A stretch of 64,000 nt of DNA, from contig NC_088789.1 in NCBI RefSeq assembly GCF_949628265.1, positions 1,798,001 through 1,862,000 of the forward strand, read 5' to 3'. Under the pieces are notes generated by a model. The model had not been told where the DNA came from. It did no database searches and saw only the letters and a list, made by a program, of their open reading frames with translations. The first letter of the stretch is position 1; the number at the start of each line of letters is the position of its first letter. The DNA comes from Cloeon dipterum (lineage: Eukaryota > Arthropoda > Insecta > Ephemeroptera > Baetidae). Below, piece by piece: positions 46,225 to 58,443 of the stretch. A program made the translations under genes and the position numbers.

Positions 46225-49200
46225 TCAATCGCTATCATCATCAAAGAAACTTCCAATTCTGTTGCCTGGCTTTGGCTGAGTTGGCCTTGTGTATCTGGTA
46301 ATATTCATGGATGGCGGTGGAGAAGTCTTTCTCGCCTGCAATGAAGGATTTAAATAACAGACCTCAACCTCCCATGAATATGAAAATACCGATGGAGCTG
46401 CGGCCTTGGCGCCTCTTGCTCTGCTTCCTCTGCCACCCCGCGAACCTGGTCCTCTTGCAGGCCGAGCTGGAGGTTCATCCATATACGGATTCTCATCATC
46501 TTCATCTGAGATTTGGGCAACTTTTCGACTAAAACAAAGGATTACGCTTATTTTTTATTTTCCTAATTATGCGTAGTCAACATCTAATATTTGTTGATAT
46601 ATGTAACAACTGCAAATTAACTAATTCCCCTTTATGAATTAAACGTGAAAAGATGCACCAATATAAACTTCAATATAAATTCAAAATATTCATATTTCAG
46701 AAAAATGCGTAGCATGCAAAAATTTGCGGAAAAAATGATCAGAATGGTGAGAAAAAGTTTAGGACATCTAAGCTAAAAAACTAAAATCACCCTCTGGCAA
46801 CTCCTCTTCCCCTTCCACGGGCTCGAGTTGTCTTTGCGCCTCTTCCTCTGGAAGTTGACTCAGCAAATGGATCTTCATCGTTAATGCTCATGAGTGTATC
46901 TTCATCTGCATTGCCGCCATTCTCGCGAGGTTCTTCAAGCATACCTCGAACCTGTATTTTTATTATTATGTTGACATCATAATAATTTCATTATTACGCA
47001 CTTCATTGATTATCTGCTCTGCATTTTCAGGTCCATTTTTCGTATCTCTGATAGCCTCAAGTTCTTCTCTGATCTCATCTTCCTCAATGATTCCCTTGTC
47101 CAAGATGCTTTTGACAACTTTGTCCTTAATTTTTCTGCAGAGAATATTTTTACTGATGATTCAACTAATTAATAGAGCTCTCACTTAATGACAATGTCAA
47201 AAGCGGAAAGGTCGCCTTTCATTTGCTGAGCAAGCGCTTCATTCACAGATACAACAGGCAAAACTTGCATTCTCTTTCCTGCTTCACAGTCATTGAAATA
47301 TTTCTCCACAAGTTCTTCAACATTGTGCAGCACAGATTCTGTCTGAAAATTACGCTTATCAAAGTCAGCTGCAAGAAATTCATTTATTTATACTTTACCT
47401 TTGCAGAGTCAAACACGTCCTGGTCCAATTCAACCTTGATCTTTTTGGGAGCTTGAGGTCGCTTGATAGCAATCATGTCAGTCGGGTTAGCAACCTGAAA
47501 GGCAAAAGTTAGGATTTTGTCGTGGTAACGGCAATATTGCGCAACAAACATGTTTTCTGTTGAATTGATTGTTGACCTTTTCTTGCAACAAGCAAATTCG
47601 CGTTTGGTTGTTGAGCTATGCGCTAACACGACGATTAATAGAGGTCTCAGCCGGCGGCTGGCAGGACCAGCTTAGCCAAATTTTTCACCCAGTGCCGGCT
47701 CGGATCGGTCAATATTTCCTATTTTGTGCAGATTTGTTCTTTTAAATTGCCATTTTCTGCCTCAATTTCTCCAAAAATATATTTCTCTGACAATTTTTCA
47801 AGTCATGAGCTAGTAATTAGAAAATTATTTAAAATTAAGGTTTAGCGTTGCCTGCAAGAAACTGGTAAAATTGAAAAAAACGCTTTTTACCACAGCACTG
47901 TATTTAAAAAATAAAATAAAATGCGGGATATTTGCCGCCCTGGCGGCTGCCATGAGACCAACAATTTGCACACTCGCGAGGCACAGCGCGGCTGGCTGAG
48001 ACATCTAAGATTTAGTAAAAATTACCTTTTCTTCAAACTGAAGTCCAAAGCGAACAGTATTAAACAACTCTTCCTGTTTGAAGCATTCCACTCTCAGTCT
48101 GACCAGAGGCAATTTTGGCTGTTTAGGATTTCCTACAAATTAATACTGTATTTATCAAGATTTGGTAAAAAAATAGCTGTGAAATTAGTACCAGTCAGTT
48201 GGCCTTCCGCTTCTCTCAGTAGTTCTTCGACGCGTTGTTCCAAAAATGCTTGCACGCCTTGCTTCATTGTGCGAGAAGGTTTGTCCCTGTATTCAGTGGC
48301 GAGGTCGACCACATCAAATATAAAAGGCCTGACAGTCTCCAGAGGAATTGGTCGCATGTGGAATTTGGTTCCCTTCACATACAAAATACCAACTTTCTTT
48401 TCCCTTGATTCTCCCTCACACAGTGATGTTGCTACGGAGCTGCCTGTTGTGATTAAAAATAATTATTTTAAATTGGTTATAAATAAAGTTCTTTTAGAGG
48501 TCTCCATCACGTGGGCTGTCGCCGGTGAAAAAGGGTAAAAAATTAATCAGTGCAGAAGAAAAAATGTCTTTTAGCCGCGCCAACTGCAAGCCGCCGGTGA
48601 AAATGGCCAGCCGCCATCTTAAATCTCGCGGCTGAGACCTCCAAGTTATTTAATTTTGATATTTAGTTCTAGTTGACCTGGTTGAGTGACATAGAAGTTT
48701 CTAGTTGCATTGAATTCAGGTTCAATCCTGCACTCGTGCTCATGGCCCCAGAAAACCAGGTTCATCGACTCAGGGAGATACGATTCATGGAGGCACTCGT
48801 CTTTCGTGTGGGCACTTCTGTTCTGATGCAGAACCATAATGTTGAACCAGCTATCAGGTTCCTCAGGCTGCATGATGTTGACCTGGCGGGATGATTAGTA
48901 ATTTTTCTCATCAGAGAGGAGAGCCGGCACGTACTTGTTCTTGTCTGAACAACCGACTAGCCATCTTGTCCTTCAAGGATCCAAGCCCATAAATCGCAAC
49001 TCTAGTGTTGCCTTTGGATATCAAAAGGGGCACCAGAGAAATGTCATCTTGCAGGTTTGTGTACTTTCCAAAGTAGTTAATTAGACCAGCTGCGCTTAGC
49101 ATGTCGAGTGAGCACTTCGCATTGTAGCCTGAAAATTTTGATTTTTGTATTAAATCACAGAAACCACATAATTTATGTCTTACCAAGGGGATCATCATGA

Positions 49201-49696
49201 TTGCCGTGGATGGAAAAGATTGGCAGAGCAACGTTCAAATTTGGATTCATATAATTGACCATTGGATTCGCTGAGAAACTAAAAATTTCAGCAGGATCAC
49301 TGAGCACGTTGATGTTCACCTCTCTGAATAACATAAAACGCTGTTAAAAATTAGATAATTAAAAATCAAACAAGTCATACATACCCATGTCCCATGCAGT
49401 ATCTGTTTAGCAGGTCCATGCACCTGCTGAGACAGTTGACAGAAGGTTTTCCATCGTGGAACAAATCTCCGCCAAGCAAGACAAAATCCACTTTGTGTTT
49501 CACGCCTAACTTCAGGATTTCCTCAAACGTGATGAAAGAATCATCTCCTAATAAGTCGCAGCTTTAATTAAAGTTGAGTGTTTTTTTTTATTATAAGACC
49601 TCTGACAGGATGTGTTTCAATGTATCCCAAATGAATGTCAGTGGCAATTAAAATCTTCATGGTGTTTTCATCATCTTGAGTTATGTTTGAAGCCAT
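46225..49696 (-). CDS. mre11: MRE11 double-strand-break repair nuclease
   Basis: Thirteen coding exons: 49,696-49,600; 49,547-49,385; 49,323-49,184; 49,128-48,935; 48,882-48,678; 48,443-48,192; 48,132-48,026; 47,494-47,399; 47,342-47,185; 47,134-47,002; 46,951-46,791; 46,528-46,369; 46,335-46,225, about 658 residues. All phosphoesterase motifs are present: [30 protein letters not shown], a histidine in MVLHQNR, and FWGHEHEC. A capping and DNA-binding region follows, then a GR-rich stretch ([16 protein letters not shown]) and an acidic C-terminus (GSFFDDDSD), as in animal MRE11. With Rad50 and Nbs1 it forms the MRN complex that resects DNA ends and activates ATM. Two family C elements sit in its introns (48,495 and 47,639). 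No missing key residue was seen. Confidence 0.96.
47639..48006. mobile_element. Family C MITE, copy C6, carrying repeat E, in MRE11 intron 7
   Basis: Starts TAGAGGTCTCAGCCGGCGG and ends GCGGCTGGCTGAGACATCTA, inverted partners with TA at both edges. The middle (about 47,735-47,905: CCATTTTCTGCCTCAATTTC, AATTTTTCAAGTCATGAGCT, TTGCCTGCAAGA) matches repeat E at 6.74 kb, so it is either a nested insertion or a family C variant that has captured E. Confidence 0.8.
48495..48642. mobile_element. Family C MITE, copy C7, in MRE11 intron 5
   Basis: Starts TAGAGGTCTCCATCACGTGG and ends CTCGCGGCTGAGACCTCC. The interior has GGGTAAAAAATTAATCAGTG and AAAATGGCCAGCCGCC, as in C4. The 234-bp intron is mostly this element. 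Confidence 0.8.
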
Positions 49697-51420
49697 TTTC
49701 GACTTCCTTCAGAAAACTTATCCAACAGCTGAAGGGTTTGAAATAATGCTAAATTTATAAAATGACACATGGTTGTTCCGGACAACTCTAAATCAAAGGG
49801 AATCATACCTTAGAAGTTAAAGGGTTTCCACACAAAATAAATTTGGACGTTTCTTATGTCAGCTGTGTTCATCCCGCTTAATCTGACTGAGTTAATCTGT
49901 CAGTCAGGCCGGTCAGGTGGTCACGTGACTGGCGAATGGTAGCGCCCTGCTAGACATTTTTTGAACTATCAAATTATTTTGCCGGCTTGCGCGCGATGGA
50001 CTTTTCTTTTATTGGCAATTTAGAGCAGGCTGAGTTGCGTACGAGGAGTGTCAATCTTTATAAAAAAAAGTATTGGAGTGGTGATGGTGATAGAGTTTCC
50101 ATAGTTAGATTGTGAGCATTATGTTTGTTCCAGAAATTTCATTTTGATCCTATTGCAACCTTGAAAACGCCGGAGACGCTGCATCCAACGTGTTATGCAT
50201 AGTGTCAGAAAGCCCAGAAACACACACGTGCTAAAAACAGGTTTTACAGTTGTTGTATTTGCTGGCACATGAAGTGTTTATCAGGTCATGAGAGTTAATA
50301 ACATTAAGCAAGCACTTCACACTCGACTAGAAATGATACGTAAATAATCTATTCTTCAGCAATTGAGTTTTTTTCTATTTTTTTATGCGTATGAAACAAA
50401 AATCATAGCCTTTGTCATCGGTCAAATATATGTTTTTGAATTTCAAATCAACCTCTTGGAAAGCTTATTTAAAAATAAATTTCATAGTTATTTCAAAATA
50501 ATAGAAAATTCTAGTTATGTCAATGCACGAACTCATCTTTTAGGATTCAGTTGAAGCCAAAATTGACCTAAGCAGCAGCGTACATTTTTTTTTAGAAAAG
50601 TGGCTGCAAAGTTAGCTCTGTCTCCTTACTTGAAATCCTATTTCACAACAAAGAGTTTCCCTAAACACGCTTTTGGACAGGTCTCGACGAGAAGAATCGA
50701 AATCTGTCAAGAAAATGTGCTCAAGCGCTAGAAATTTTTGGGGAAAATGGAAAAAAAATTTTGTACAAGGTTCTATTTTATTAGAACCAATTTTTTATCG
50801 TACAACTGCTTATTGAATCCAACAATTCAAACAATTTTCAATTGTTACCCTGTCATTTTGATATTAAATGAGATTTATAGATGAAAAAATAAACTTCTCT
50901 TTGGGAAATCAGGGGAAAACATTATTTAATTTCATTCATTGAAAAATTCGATGGTGAAAGATAAAATATATTTTTAAAAATTCTGCTTGCTCTTTCGAAA
51001 CGAACGATCAGCTTATCGAGTGCAAACAAAAGATGCAGATAAAAATTCCTCTATCACCGGGCAGGCACTCGGAGATTTGTGTCGGACGACTCACCGGGCT
51101 GCGCGTTGGTGCAGTGTGCTCTGAAGCGTCTCTGTTTATCCATGCCAAATAAGAATAAATAGCCGCGGGAGCAGTGCAAGACTCGCGCACGGTTTCATAG
51201 GTTGATATAAACGCTCCCATCCTATCCGATGCACTTGTCACGAGACCGACTAGTTGCTTCTCGGCGACGACATCCAGCAGCGCTGGCTGGTTTAACGCAT
51301 CTTTATTACGATTTACCCTCGGCACGCTTCACTCCACTGTCAGGGCCGAGTGCAAACGCAGCGCGCTGTGTACTATTCAATTAATCCAACAGCGGGGCCA
51401 TCGATCGGTGGTGCGCTAGT
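49697..51420. other. Intergenic between MRE11 and SLC18B1 (divergent)
   Basis: Holds the MRE11 5' flank, repeat B copy B4 (50,565-50,765), AT-rich DNA, and a GC-richer segment from about 51,030 to 51,420 that is the likely SLC18B1 promoter and 5' untranslated region. No exon recognised in between. Confidence 0.55.
50565..50765 (-). repeat. Interspersed repeat B, copy B4 (inverted)
   Basis: On the + strand reads GTGGCTGCAAAGTTAGC, AAAGAGTTTCCCTAAA, GGTCTCGACGAGAAGAATCG and GCGCTAGAAATTTTTGG, the reverse complement of blocks in B1-B3. Confidence 0.72.
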
Positions 51421-54400
51421 ATGGCTTTCGACGAAAAACAGCTCTTGATCAAAGACAACTCGACAGAAATTTCGGCGTTCTCGTTGTCGGACGCTACTTC
51501 CGTGAAAAAAACCAGCAAAAAACTGACCAAGAGGCAATGGCTCACGGTGGTGGTATTCGGCATCGCCAATTTTATTGCAGCCTTGTGCATCTCGCTGCAG
51601 GCACCATTCTACCCTCAGGAGGTGAGTTATTATAATTTTACGTCTTAGTGTTTATAGGTCCATCGCATAATTAAATTATTTTAAAACAGGAAAACAATTT
51701 TTGTCGCATTGTTGAGGCATTCTCAGGAGTGTCAGAGTAATGGCAGATATTTGAGCATTCCGGAGAACTATTTCTGGCTACCGAATGTGACCAGAGATGA
51801 CAAAAGGTGGTTAATTTAGAGTTTTGAAATGTTTAAATAGCTCAACAGGCTGGGAGGCGCACCGGCGCCGACTCGCCACTTGCTGGTTTTCACACCTTTC
51901 CAGCGGCTTGAAGGGACAAATTTCTGATAGAAATAAATTTCAATTGTGCTGAGGTCGGAATGGAGGCAAAAAAATGTTGTAACCGTTCAAATTCTCTGTG
52001 CTATGTCAGGTGTTTCGCTCCTTGTGCAAGTGAGTTTGGTTCTCACGCTCTTGACTTCCCCCAACTACCCTAACCAGTGGCTATACCTTTAATCTAAGAA
52101 ATATCTGTTCAATTTCTTTACGTTAACGATTAGAAAAGATTTCTGGAAGGCACTATTCAAAAGCTACAATCCTCTCTCGCTGGTAAAACGCTTTGGTGAC
52201 AATTTTACACGATTGAATGATTTTTACTGATCTTACAACTATTGTAGAAACGTGAAAGAGCACAAATCAAGCAGTTTGAACAATTAGAACCGTCTTATAA
52301 ACCATCTAAATCGACTATAAATTCTTGAAATAAATTCTGCTTCTTTCCCAAATTTTAATATATAGAGATGGAATTTTCCAGCTTGAAAAATATGTTCTCG
52401 TCAGTTTTCTAGAACGAAATAGTTTTTCGTCACCTTAATAAAGTTTATTACGTAACAATTTGTACACCTTTCTTAGTTAGTTATTCTTGCTGGCAAAATA
52501 AAGCACAGGATTTATCAAAAATGTTGTATTTTTCAATTAATTTATAATAAAAGCGTAAACTCTTTTAACACATAATTATGTCACGCTAAAATTAAACGAT
52601 TGCTGTCAAATGCAACCAGCTTATTGTATGAGTGTGTAATTATTCACTTTATTATTCTCTATGACAAGGAGTTGCTAATTTAAGTAATGAGTATTGGCAC
52701 AGACAATTAATTTGGATTCCACTTTTGTAGGGTCGTTTCTAATCGGTGATCAAAATGCTCAGAACGCGTGTACGCACCCCAGAATGTATAAGAAAAATAT
52801 AGTAAAAAATAGTATAATTTAAAATTACGCGTTTGTGACAATATTCAAACTAATGTTCAACTTTTTTGGTATCAAAATTTACAAGCAGTGTATATTAATT
52901 TATAATAGATATGCTAGTACAGAGATTTGAACATGGATAATTTTAATTTTTTACTTGATAAATAAGAGTCGAGAATATTACACCACTAAAAGTAAAAGGT
53001 TCTCCTAGTTCATCGACACAACCTCGAGTTTAGAAATATTGAAATATAACAAGTATTTTAAATTTCCTCAAAAGAAAAGAAGAATAATTATGATGAGTTG
53101 TAGTAGTTATATTTGAATAAATAAATTATTAGAATCTCTAATAAAGCGTTGGATTTTTTAAATCAACAAATTCGATCTTACCAAATAATACCACCTGTAA
53201 TTTTAAGAAAATTGTTTAACAATATTTCATGTGTCAGGTTTCTTTAAAATTATGGACCGAAAAACATATTTCTTGAGTGTTACCTAACTTACGTGAGTTA
53301 TTGAACTTTCCAGGCTGAAAGGAAGGGAGCTACAGCCACGGAATATGGTTTTGTGTTTGGAATTTATGAACTGACGTGCTTTATAACTTGCCCTATATTT
53401 GGAATGTATGTAAGTAACAAATAATTTGAAAAATTATTTCCAATTAATTTATCAACTATGGACAAATATATTTTAGCTTCCAAAATTGGGGCCAAGATTT
53501 GTATACAATGCAGGTATATTCGTCACAGCAGTCAGTTGCATCCTATTTGGGTATGATTGAAAATTTAACTTCTATTTCCGTGATCCACTCATCGCGCTAA
53601 TTGCAGGGTCCTCGACTACGTGGAAGATCACACATCCTTCCTCGCCCTCTCGTTTGCTGTTAGAATTGTCGAGGCGCTCGGTTCTGCAGGAACACTGACA
53701 GCCACCTTTTCCATTATAGCGGCTGAATTTCCAGAGTCGGTCGCGACTACTTTCGTAAGTCAATCGAGACATTGAATAATTAATTACAGCTCTATTAACT
53801 ATACTATTCACACGCAGGCGTCACTGGAGACGTTTTTCGGCCTTGGCTTGATTGTTGGACCAACGGTCGGCGGTGTTCTTTACCAGGTGATTATCGCACC
53901 ATATATTATTTTTCTTATTTGTATGCAAATCCTAGCCGCATTATGGCAGTGTCGATTTCATTCCGATATCTGGATTTCAAAGACGTCAACGGCCTGCCTT
54001 GTGCACGCGACACACTTAATATATAGAGAAAAGTGCACTCGCCGCGTTTCCTATTGGAGGTTAATTACACTCCATTTCACTCACAGTCTGAATCTTTTGT
54101 TTGTTGATCAAGAAATGTTTGTCTTTATTCAATAACCTGTATTCTACACTTTTTGTTAACTTGATCCCAATGTTTAAAGAAAAGACCGTCTTTGACGAAT
54201 TTTCTGAGCACACCAATCGATTCTTGCTGAGGGTGGAATTAGTTAAAGTGGATATTTAAAGTCCAGCGCGACGTGTGAACTTTTTTCCCGCCAAAACAAT
54301 ATGAATGTGAGAAGTGCGCATGCGTCAAAGCTGGCTTGATCTGACAAAGAAGTCATTTGTACAGGCGGTCTCTCTGTGAGTGCTCAAACCAGCTCTCACG

Positions 54401-55724
54401 CATGCGCAGTTCTCGCATTCGTATTGTTTTGCCGGGAAAAAAGTTCGCACGTCGCGCTGGACTTTAAATATCCACTTTAACTAATTCATCCCTCAGCAAG
54501 AATTGATTGGTGTGCTCAGAAAATTCGTCAAAGACCATGTTATTATGCCCCATGATTTCAAAACACGTAGTAAAATTAATAAAAAAATTCCAATAAGAAA
54601 TAGTTTAAGAAATTGTGTCTCTTCTAGTTTGGAGGATTCGTGCTGCCCTTTTTAGTTACTGGAATTGTACTTTTAGTCGGCGGAACTGTCTCTGTGTTGC
54701 TCTTACCCGGAGAAACAATACAATTAGACGCTTCAAGTGTGGTTGCTTCTCGTAATTCAGGTATACCTTAACACTTTCAATTATCGGTAACGATTTTAAG
54801 ATTTTAAAATATTTAGGATTGCTTGCTATTCTGAGGGTGCCTTCAGTAGCACTTTCAGCAGCATCCATTGTTGCGTCATCAATGAGTTTGGGATTTATTG
54901 CAGCGACTCTTGAGCCTCATCTGAGACAGGTAAATATAACTATATGCAAATATTTTGAAATGAAAAATAAATTCTGAATTTGAATTGCAGTTCAATCTGA
55001 GTCCTGTGCTCATGGGTTTTATGTTCATCATCAGCGGTGGGATGTACGCCATCGTCGCGCCATTCGCTGGCTTCCTTTGCGACAGGGGAGTCGGCCCAAA
55101 GGTTTTGGCCTCCGTGGGAAACTTTTGCATTGCCTTTTCGTATTTTCTAATTGGACCGTCACCGTTCTTCGCAATTGACACGTAAATTTTAATTCAATCT
55201 AATGATATAAATTTCATTCCTACAATTTTAGTGTTTTGTGGATGGTGATAATTGGCTTGATGATTCACGGCACGGGAATCGGTTGCTCGCTGGTTACTGC
55301 ATTTATTGGTGCCCTTCAATCAGCAGTGTAAGACGATATTGTCTTATGTAGACAATGGCTATTCATTTTTCTTGGTTTTTGTAGGAAGAATGGCTTTTCT
55401 AACGATATTTCCACATACGCAATGGTATCGGGATTGTGGGCATCTGCCTTTGCCTTAGGAGCATTCGTCGGGCCTTCGATTGGAGGTGTGATGCTGGACT
55501 TGGTCGGCTTCAGATGGGGAACCCTAGTGGTTATCGGCACTCACGCCTTATCAGTGAGTTTCTTGAATTTATAAAAGATTTTTCCTTTAATTAAGGCAAT
55601 GTTATCATTGCAGTTTATCGCACACATAATTTTCATCCAAGTGGAATCTCCCAGGCCGAAATACACGGAAATTGTAACAGAAGAGATCCGTCCACTGCTA
55701 AAAGCGACGCAGGTGCGGGCGTAA
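51421..55724 (+). CDS. SLC18B1: SLC18B1-type vesicular polyamine transporter (MFS)
   Basis: Eleven exons: 51,421-51,621; 53,314-53,409; 53,477-53,550; 53,607-53,754; 53,818-53,886; 54,628-54,760; 54,817-54,929; 54,991-55,181; 55,232-55,327; 55,385-55,553; 55,614-55,724, about 466 residues with some 12 membrane spans. A cytosolic N-terminus (about 1-35) with SDATSVKKTSKKLTKRQW leads into the first span. Matches to the vertebrate family: PFYPQEAERKGATATEYGFV, LPKLGPRFVYNAGIF, FGVLDYVED, SLETFFGLGLIVGPTVGG, and AFVGPSIGGVMLDLVGFRWG. SLC18B1 carries spermine and spermidine into secretory vesicles by proton exchange; the substrate here is inferred. Intron 1 is 1.7 kb, while most of the others are under 120 bp. 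Intron 5 carries palindromic element D2. Confidence 0.93.
54182..54538. mobile_element. Family D palindromic element, copy D2, in SLC18B1 intron 5
   Basis: Arms of about 150 bp: AAAGACCGTCTTTGACGAAT ... GAGCACACCAATCGATTCTT ... GTCCAGCGCGACGTG ... GTGCGCATGCGTCA on the left, the reverse complement on the right. The two arms of this copy are more alike than those of D1, and the centre is reversed relative to D1. It accounts for about half of the 741-bp intron. Confidence 0.87.
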
Positions 55725-56045
55725 TTGTAAAATTGGTACTGTTAATTATAGGTAATATATGATTATTGTATGTGTGGCAAACACCTAATTTATTTTATAT
55801 GAAAGAGATTGCACATTTACGTAAACATGAAAGAGATACAAACTTTTTTATAGAAAATAAGCTACATGCGCTGTAAATCATATCAGTATAAGATACAAAA
55901 GACAAAACTATCCTTTAACCAGACTTGTATTTTGATTAAAACTCAGATTTCTTGTAAAAGACATCATCGGTACTCATATTTTTGTTCCAAAATATTTAAA
56001 AAAGAAATGCTTAAATTATTCCGCGTGCCGGGGTGGTGTTGGTGA

Positions 56046-57074
56046 TTAGCGGCGGTGCAGGGTGTATCCACTGTATCCGCTGTATCCAGTGTAGCCGACG
56101 GGGTAGGCCATCGCGGGGGCGTGATAGGCCAGCGGAGCATGGTACGCGGGGGCAGCTACAGCCACGGCGGGTGCAGGGTGGTAGGCCACCGGAGCGTGGT
56201 ACACGGCGGGAGCAGGAGCGTGGTATACAGCGGGAGCTGGAGCGTGGTAGAGGGCCGGCGCGGCTTGGTAGACGGCGGGGGCGGCGGCGACGGCGTAGCC
56301 TCTCTTGTCGCGCGGAGCAGCAGCGCCGGCCATGGCCACAATGCAGACAATCACCTGGAAAGGTAAGGCATAGTGTGAAATGGGGGCATTTGCTTGAAAT
56401 TTATAAGGACACTTTTGCGCTGCGATTTTAGATTCAATCCTGCCACTGTGCATTCTTCACTTAATATCTTTTCTTTTGACGGGCTGAAAACCGAAATCGG
56501 TTGAGCCAATCGCCGTAGAATCGTAAAAACTGATATTCTTTAAATCCAAAAAATCTTTTCCGATGTTTCTACGGCGAATGGCTGGACTGATTTATGTTTT
56601 CAGCACGTCTCAAGAAATAATTCTAGAAGCATAATGCACAGCAGAAGGATTGAGGGTCAAATCGCAGCGGAAGTTCCTTAAAATTGACAGTATACACTGA
56701 GGGCTTACCCAACTGGTGCATTAAAATTATTTTATCAGATTCTCTCGTTTCACTTCCACGGACAAGCTGATTTAAAGCGAATTTAACTTGGTTGAATTAT
56801 GAGAGTAAACGCAAATTCTTCAAATCATTTGATAAATTTTCACTCTATACACATGATTTTTTAAAAATTTAATTTAAGTCGTTGTAAAACTATGACGATT
56901 TAAACCAATTAATGATCTAAAATAAGGAACCCCTTCAAAAAGAAGAGTTTGACTAGCAAGGCAATACTCCAAACCTTTGAAAATAAACTACATTTGAAAA
57001 TTTGAAAGAAACTCAGTCTTACGCAGTGGCAATAAATTAACTGAATAAATGGAACTTACGAAGGCAGTCTTCAT
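56046..57074 (-). CDS. Small secreted Ala/Pro/Tyr/His-rich protein, cuticular type
   Basis: Two exons: 57,074-57,060 (MKTAF) and 56,354-56,046, about 107 residues. The first intron splits the signal peptide; joined it reads MKTAFVIVCIVAMAGAAA. The mature part repeats AVYHAPAP and AYHAPLAYHAPA, then GYTGYSGYSGYT. This is the composition of low-complexity insect cuticular proteins, but it lacks a chitin-binding R&R motif, so the chitin link is only inferred. A TATA box (ATATAAATA on the - strand) lies at about 57,135-57,143. The intron holds a truncated family A element. Confidence 0.8.
56405..56700. mobile_element. Family A foldback MITE, truncated copy A4
   Basis: Internal arms are present (CGCTGCGATTTTAGATTCAA, GGTTGAGCCAATCGCCGTAG and, mirrored, CTACGGCGAATGGCTGGACT, TTTTCAGCACGTC, AAATCGCAGCGGAAG). 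The outer GTTCGAAGCCGCC ends are missing on both sides. Lies in the intron of the cuticular-type gene at 56,046. Confidence 0.78.
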
Positions 57075-57134
57075 GTTGGTTGCTCACTGCTTTGGTGGGT
57101 ACCTGAGATGTGATTCGAATGCGATTGTCTCCTT

Positions 57135-57143
57135 TATTTATAT
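57135..57143 (-). promoter_or_regulatory. TATA box of the 56.0-kb cuticular-type gene
   Basis: ATATAAATA on the - strand, about 60 bp upstream of the ATG, which would leave a short 5' leader. Confidence 0.6.
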
Positions 57144-57971
57144 GAGAGGGCAACAGGTGCATGCACAAATAGGACTCCTCCTCTCCTCGGTAACTCAAGG
57201 AACAATGCTAGAAATGTCACTTTTGTGGCTAGGTCAGGCGACTGCTCATATTCAGTACAATTAACGCAGTGAGGCAGGTCGCGCCGCTTGATTATTATGG
57301 TTGGGTAAACGCTCTTTACAGATTGTGTGTGTGTATGTGTGGTCTCGTTCGAGAACAAGACCGGCGTTGCATAATTTTTGTTATGACATGCTGTGCGAGC
57401 CGAGTTTGCGTTTCATCAATTAACGATAAAATAAAATCAAACCAGTTTTGTTACTGCGGCGTGATCTGATTTTCTTATTTCTTTCCTGACGAGAGTCAAA
57501 ATAATATGGGTGGAACAGTTGTGTAATTTCCCATCATTAAAGAACAACACAAGAAGCCGCTGATGCATGCATAGCTTTAGCATTGAACTACAGGGAAAAC
57601 GCATTCCGGAGAGAAATTGCTCGCTTTTATAATGCATTACATCACGATATCTATAGTACTATATGATGCTGTCACGGACCACGGTTTTTTCTATTTAAAT
57701 CGGTCATGTTTCAATCTCCCAGGAACTTGCACTTTTATGATCTTAACACACCATTTTACGGCTTAATTGGTGAATGCATGTTGCTTCTTAATTAGGACAT
57801 TTGTAAAAATCATTGATGGAAGGTGAGAATTGAAATCATGTTTTTTACAGTCAAATCAGTCGGGTGAATTTATTTTACACTCTGCGGGATCACAATATAA
57901 ATCGATGTGTGTGGTATAATAAATAACTCGAAATGGTGTTTGATGTGGTTAAAAATCTTTGGTGCATTCGC

Positions 57972-58365
57972 TTAGTAGTGGAGGCCGTGGAGACCGTAGC
58001 CGTGGGCGTAGTTCTTGTAGCCGTAGCTGTAGGCGGAGGCGGCGGGGTAGGTGTTGTAAGCGTTTCCGTAGACGCGGCCGTACGAGTTGTAGGCCAGGGG
58101 GCTGTGGCCGTATCCGTAGGCGACGGGGGCGGCGTGGTGCACGGAGTGCACGTTAGCGTAGGAGGTGGCGACGGGGGCGATGGCCTTGACGACGGGGGCG
58201 GCATAGTGGTGGCCGTAGGGGGCGGCGGCGTAGCCGTAAGAGTTGTAGCCCAAAACTCCGGGCTCGGCGGAGGCCACGGCGGCCAGGAGGGCGATGCAAA
58301 CCTGAGGGTGGTTTTTTAGAGTTTAAATTTTACAAAATGTTAAAATTTCTTACCAGGAATTTCAT
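57972..58365 (-). CDS. Small secreted Tyr/Gly/Ala-rich cuticular-type protein, paralogue 1
   Basis: Two exons: 58,365-58,354 (MKFL only) and 58,301-57,972, about 113 residues. The signal peptide, split by the intron, reads MKFLVCIALLAAVASA. Mature chain: EPGVLGYNSYGYAAAPYGHH, then PVATSYANVHSVHHAAPV, YGYGHSPLAYNSYGRVYGN, YTYP-like and YAHGYGLHGLHY. It differs from the two copies downstream in a longer front part (VVKAIAPV). Likely a structural protein of cuticle or another extracellular matrix; no enzyme or chitin-binding motif seen. An AATAAA on the - strand lies near 57,862. Confidence 0.82.
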
Positions 58366-58433
58366 GTTGGTTGGTTGGGCTGTTTGTTTGCTGTGCTGCA
58401 GACGAACTGATGCTTTGGTGAGGCAGTGGCGGA

Positions 58434-58443
58434 GTTTATATAG
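58434..58443 (-). promoter_or_regulatory. TATA box of paralogue 1
   Basis: CTATATAAAC on the - strand about 70 bp upstream of the ATG. About 200 bp around it is nearly the same as in front of paralogue 2, including CAAGGTGG and its inverted partner CCACACCTTTGG further upstream. Confidence 0.7.
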
